64,000 nucleotides of DNA, taken from NCBI GenBank assembly GCA_012729315.1, contig JAAYDI010000061.1:1-64000 (forward strand), written 5' to 3'. Below, in pieces: positions 61,035 to 64,000 of this stretch (within the stretch, counting starts at the first letter, position 1; each line of letters starts with the position of its first letter). This DNA comes from Planctomycetaceae bacterium. GTDB taxonomy: Bacteria > Planctomycetota > Planctomycetia > Pirellulales > Pirellulaceae. The position numbers were made by a program, and so were the translations under genes. Under the pieces are notes generated by a model that saw only the letters and a list, made by a program, of their open reading frames with translations, did not search any database and was not told where the DNA came from.

Positions 61035-61493
61035 ATGAGTCCTGACCCTTCGCACCTGCCCATGTTCCGCATTGACGTATCGGCAGACGCCTCGTCTGGT
61101 CGCTTGGAGAGTGAAATGGACACGGGCGATTTGATCGTCGCCCTCTTGCGGCAACTGGTAGTTGGCCAGGAGCAGCAGAACCAGCTGTTGAAGGAGTTGA
61201 ATCAACAGCTGAGTGCGGCCCAGCGACAACGTGCGCACGAGTTGGGCCAGTGGAAGGATGCCAACCCGGAGTTGGCCCGCTGCTGCCGCTCGGCAGCTGA
61301 AACGCTCAGCCGCGTGCAGACTCAGTTCCTGCAGAATCTCACGGAGGAGATCGAGACGCACGAAGAGTGTCTGCTGGATGGCGAGTTCATGCTCAACGAG
61401 TTCGTCGACCGGTTCGGTCCCCGGTTGGCCCATCTCAACGGCGTGCTCCAGGTGCTGTCGCAGCTGAGCTACGTTCCCAACATGCCGCGGTAG
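61035..61493 (+). CDS. Conserved hypothetical helical protein
   Basis: A 152-residue cytosolic protein. After about 25 flexible residues it is almost wholly helical: LIVALLRQLVVGQEQQNQLL, KELNQQLSAAQRQRAHELGQ, ETLSRVQTQFLQNLTEEIE, EFMLNEFVDRFGPRLAHLN. Heptad-like spacing suggests a coiled coil and self-association. No family name known to me. It has a clear GGAGG site and the best promoter in the + strand (60978-61005), so it is probably well expressed. Confidence 0.8.
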   Translation: MSPDPSHLPMFRIDVSADASSGRLESEMDTGDLIVALLRQLVVGQEQQNQLLKELNQQLSAAQRQRAHELGQWKDANPELARCCRSAAETLSRVQTQFLQNLTEEIETHEECLLDGEFMLNEFVDRFGPRLAHLNGVLQVLSQLSYVPNMPR

Positions 61494-61752
61494 CCGGGAG
61501 ATCGAGCGTTCCCGCCCGCACGCAGCTGACCGCCGGCGGTTCGCGCCACCGCGCTGCCTCCACCAGCTGACCCCGGCACTGCGGGCTCCGTGTCACGCTC
61601 CGCCATTCGGGGACAGGCCCCGAACGATCAGGCGCGAGACAGTGCCGTCTGGCCCGCATCCGCCCGGCCGGACGCGGTGACGAAGCATCTGTGGCCGCAC
61701 ATTCTGGTAGAATCGTGCAGTGACCACTTCATTCAGTCCAGGAGGTGCAACG

Positions 61753-62922
61753 ATGCAACGGTCTCGGGTCTGTTGCCGGATCGGTTGCCGGCTGGTTCTT
61801 GTCGCGGCCCTTGCCGGGCTCACGTACAGTGCCGCGCGGTGTGTAGGAGCAGACACAGCGGGAGCGGGCAGTGTGGACACGTGGCCCGTGTTTCGCGGCG
61901 ACTCCCGGTCGACAGGCGCGGCGCAGAGCGACCTGCCGGCCACGCTGGATCTCCTCTGGGAATACCGGGTGCCGGACGGCGCGTTCGAGTCGACGCCGGT
62001 GATCATGGCAGGAGTGGTCTACATCGCGGATCTCGACGGGTGCCTCTACGCGTTGGAGTTGGCCACGGGCAAGGAGCGGTGGAAGAAGAAGTGGGAGACC
62101 GGGTTCACAGCGGCGGCGGCGGCCGGAGACAAGCGTCTGTACCTGGGCGACATTGACGGGCTGCTGCGCTGCCTGGACATCGGCTCCGGCGACGAATTGT
62201 GGACATACGCCGCGGAGGGTGAAATCAGTAGTGGAGTGAACTTCTACCGGGACAACGTCCTGTTTGGCTCTCAAGACGGATCGTTGTACTGTGTGCACGC
62301 CGAGCGCGGTACGCTGGTCTGGAAGTACACGATCGAGAACCAGATCCGTTGCACGCCGACGGTGGTGGAAGACCGTGCCTTTGTGGCCGGGTGCGACGGT
62401 GCGCTGCACATCGTGGACTTGACTAGCGGCCGGGCGGCGGGCAAGGTCGACATCCAGGCTCCGACCGGCGTGACACCGGCGGCCGCGGGCGACCGGGTCT
62501 TTTTCGGAACCGAAGGCCATCAGTTCTTCTGCGTGGACTGGCGCCAGGCGGCGACGGTGTGGACGTTTGCCGACCCGGAACGTCAGCAGCCAGTCCGCAG
62601 CTCGCCGGCCGTGGCGGGGGATCGCGTCGTCTTTGGAGGGCGGTCCAAGAAGGTCTATTGCCTGGGCAGCCAGAATGGCAAGGCCGTGTGGGAGTTCGTC
62701 GCGCGGCAGCGGATCGATGCGTCGCCGGTGATCGTGAAGGACCGGGTGTTTGCAGCCGCGGCGGACGGCCGCCTGTACGGGCTGGACCTCCAGACGGGGA
62801 AGGAAGTGTGGCAATTCGAGGCAGGTGGCGGATTCACAGGTTCCCCGGCGGTGGCGGCCCAGCGGCTGGTGATTGCCAGCGACGAGGGGGTGGTCTACTG
62901 TTTCGGCAGTCAGTCGCAGTGA
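61753..62922 (+). CDS. Secreted PQQ-like beta-propeller protein
   Basis: A 389-residue protein with a signal peptide (MQRSRVCCRIGCRLVLVAAL, cleavage near CVGADT). It has a seven- or eight-bladed beta-propeller of PQQ repeats with recurrent GxVYxxDLDGxLYAL-, ATGKERWKKK- and DGSLYCVHAERGTLVW-type patterns. It resembles BamB-like planctomycete propellers that scaffold envelope complexes. An AGGAGGTG site nearly matching consensus fixes ATG 61753. It precedes the GcvH-like gene by 18 bases, so the two are probably cotranscribed. Confidence 0.92.
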   Translation: MQRSRVCCRIGCRLVLVAALAGLTYSAARCVGADTAGAGSVDTWPVFRGDSRSTGAAQSDLPATLDLLWEYRVPDGAFESTPVIMAGVVYIADLDGCLYALELATGKERWKKKWETGFTAAAAAGDKRLYLGDIDGLLRCLDIGSGDELWTYAAEGEISSGVNFYRDNVLFGSQDGSLYCVHAERGTLVWKYTIENQIRCTPTVVEDRAFVAGCDGALHIVDLTSGRAAGKVDIQAPTGVTPAAAGDRVFFGTEGHQFFCVDWRQAATVWTFADPERQQPVRSSPAVAGDRVVFGGRSKKVYCLGSQNGKAVWEFVARQRIDASPVIVKDRVFAAAADGRLYGLDLQTGKEVWQFEAGGGFTGSPAVAAQRLVIASDEGVVYCFGSQSQ

Positions 62923-62940
62923 AGTGGGAGTGCGGCAGGC

Positions 62941-63390
62941 ATGAGTGACCTCGAATTCCTGATGGGCACGTACGCAGCGCACATTCCGGCCGACCGCAGC
63001 TACTGTACGAATCACCTGTGGGCCCAGCCGCACGGGGGCGCGCACCGGTTCGGCTTCACGGCCTATGCCGTCCGCCTGCTGCAGGAAGTGTATTTCCTGG
63101 AATGGTGCGTCGAGGAGGATGTATTTCTGCAGCAAGGGCAGGCGATCGGCGCGCTGGAGAGCAAGAAGGCGGAGAGCGAACTCTACTGTCCAGTCACCGG
63201 GCACCTGATCCAGTTCAACGCCGCCCTGCTCGACGATCCGTCCGGCATCAGCGCCGACACGTACGGCAGCGGCTGGCTGTTCGAACTGCAGGTGGACGGA
63301 GACGGGCTGCTGTCTCCCGAGCAGTACATCCGGTACCTGGAGTCGGTGTGGGAAGTCACACAACGCACAATCAAAGAGCAACTGAGCTGA
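62941..63390 (+). CDS. Lipoyl-carrier protein, GcvH-like, probably not of glycine cleavage
   Basis: A 149-residue protein of the glycine-cleavage H family. The H-type fold is visible: HRFGFTAYAVRLLQEVYFLE, then the lipoylation site GALESKKAESELYCPVTG with Lys76 in the position of the conserved lipoyl Lys, and GSGWLFELQVDGDGLL. Its N-terminus (MGTYAAHIPADRSYCTNHLW) and C-terminus are atypical, and no gcvT, gcvP or lpd is nearby. H-like lipoyl proteins outside glycine cleavage act, for example, in sulfur-oxidising heterodisulfide-reductase-like pathways; that role is only a hypothesis here. Confidence 0.88.
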   Translation: MSDLEFLMGTYAAHIPADRSYCTNHLWAQPHGGAHRFGFTAYAVRLLQEVYFLEWCVEEDVFLQQGQAIGALESKKAESELYCPVTGHLIQFNAALLDDPSGISADTYGSGWLFELQVDGDGLLSPEQYIRYLESVWEVTQRTIKEQLS

Positions 63391-63440
63391 CCAGCGCGAC
63401 GGCGTCCGGCCTGTGGCGCGCAGATCCGCGAGTGGAGCAC

Positions 63441-64000
63441 ATGGCAGCACGTATGGCCATCATCCTGTCCCAGGGGCAGAGTCAGGGGCAGAATCACAGT
63501 TCCGCCAAGCGGCATCTGGAGGAGAACATTGCGGCGGGACTGGCGTCCGACCCGACCTGCGCTGTGATGCTGATCCCGCCGCTATACGACCTGCCGCCGG
63601 GCAGCCCGGCGTTCCAGATGCTGCGCGAACTCCCGGGCGACTTCGTGCTGCTGTCGTGGCTCTACCCGCGGGCCGCGCACTGGACACTCGATCGCCACCA
63701 CGTCCGGGGTCAATTGATAGAGACGCCGCTGATAGAGACGCCGCTCGAATCGGGTGTGAATGAGTTGCGGGAGCACGGGGCGCAGCCACAGCTGCCGGAT
63801 GCCGACCAGCCACGTGTTCTGGACCGGCGTCCAGCGCCCGATCGGCGCATCTATCACCTCGACCTGCGGACGAGTGAGGACCCGCGTGTGTTTGTGCAGG
63901 AGGTGCGGCGGATCGTGGCGGAGCGTGGGGGGGCGTTGGCTGATCGGTCGGCGGCAGCGTCACCGCCGGCAGACTCCTCACACCATGTGCCCGCCGCGAC
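63441..64000 (+). CDS. Hypothetical protein, cut by the window end
   Basis: An open frame of at least 186 residues from ATG 63441 to the window edge with no stop. It starts MAARMAIILSQGQSQGQNHS, then IAAGLASDPTCAVMLIPPLY, and FVLLSWLYPRAAHWTLDRHH. The LYDL...LSWLYPRAA layout appears, to my memory, at the N-terminus of planctomycete iron-sulfur or CbiX-like proteins next to GcvH-like genes, but no cofactor motif lies in the visible part. A perfect 15-bp tandem duplication (63715-63744) repeats IETPL. It follows the lipoyl gene by 50 bases, so they are probably one operon. Confidence 0.65.
   Translation, partial: MAARMAIILSQGQSQGQNHSSAKRHLEENIAAGLASDPTCAVMLIPPLYDLPPGSPAFQMLRELPGDFVLLSWLYPRAAHWTLDRHHVRGQLIETPLIETPLESGVNELREHGAQPQLPDADQPRVLDRRPAPDRRIYHLDLRTSEDPRVFVQEVRRIVAERGGALADRSAAASPPADSSHHVPAA
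63715..63744. repeat. 15-bp tandem duplication in the last gene
   Basis: TGATAGAGACGCCGC occurs twice in direct succession (63715-63729 and 63730-63744), adding five residues in frame. Both copies are identical, so the event is recent or is held by selection. Confidence 0.8.

Overview
The window looks like a chromosomal piece of a GC-rich planctomycete, most likely Pirellulales-like. The reasons are small secreted proteins with motifs I recognise only from planctomycetes, a DUF1598 protein, a lipoprotein with two DUF1080 domains, Tat-exported and cytosolic Gfo/Idh/MocA oxidoreductases, an FHA-GAF-sigma54 regulator, a Ser/Thr kinase, and weakly clustered genes on both strands. It holds about 54 protein genes and one tRNA. 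I see no rRNA, CRISPR array, complete transposon or integrase.

Layout. 1-1607 is the end of an integrated element beside tRNA-Cys: four tightly overlapping small minus-strand genes, a terminator and one more cargo gene. 2184-10939 is housekeeping: a HAD phosphatase with 6-phosphogluconate dehydrogenase, a HEAT-repeat protein, a DUF2726 nuclease-like protein, a tRNA-dihydrouridine synthase, QueG and two small secreted proteins. 11079-16936 is a minus-strand iron-sulfur assembly operon read in the order SufR-like regulator, NuoB, SufC, SufB, SufD, Rieske ferredoxin, DUF59/SufT-like. 17068-32396 holds a second Dus, DUF1598, a sigma54 activator, a thioredoxin-like protein, oxidoreductases, a kinase, DoxX plus a Tat oxidoreductase, a sugar isomerase and a TPR lipoprotein.

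33090-42430 is the most striking block. It is a four-gene minus-strand operon of a giant exported TPR protein, ExbB/TolQ, ExbD/TolR and a 1,572-residue protein with three N-terminal membrane helices, a disordered Pro/Ala-rich stretch of about 1,100 residues and a C-terminal terpene-cyclase-like alpha-toroid. The architecture resembles an oversized TonB/TolA driven by a proton-motive-force motor.

42727-52802 has an epimerase, a prepilin-type protein, the DUF1080 lipoprotein, a DapA-family aldolase with a C-terminal helical tail, a membrane glycosyltransferase, and a nucleoside phosphorylase followed by IspH. 53076-60828 has a secreted protein, a two-component system with a strong promoter and structured leader, MnmG, and an SNF2 helicase. 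61035-64000 ends with a PQQ-propeller protein, a lipoyl (GcvH-like) protein and a truncated companion gene.

A second theme is a family of AATGACG-based inverted repeats at five places between genes. One is a 143-bp MITE-like element with perfect 27-bp terminal inverted repeats and a diverged second copy about 15 kb away. At least three genes take their stop codon from these repeats.
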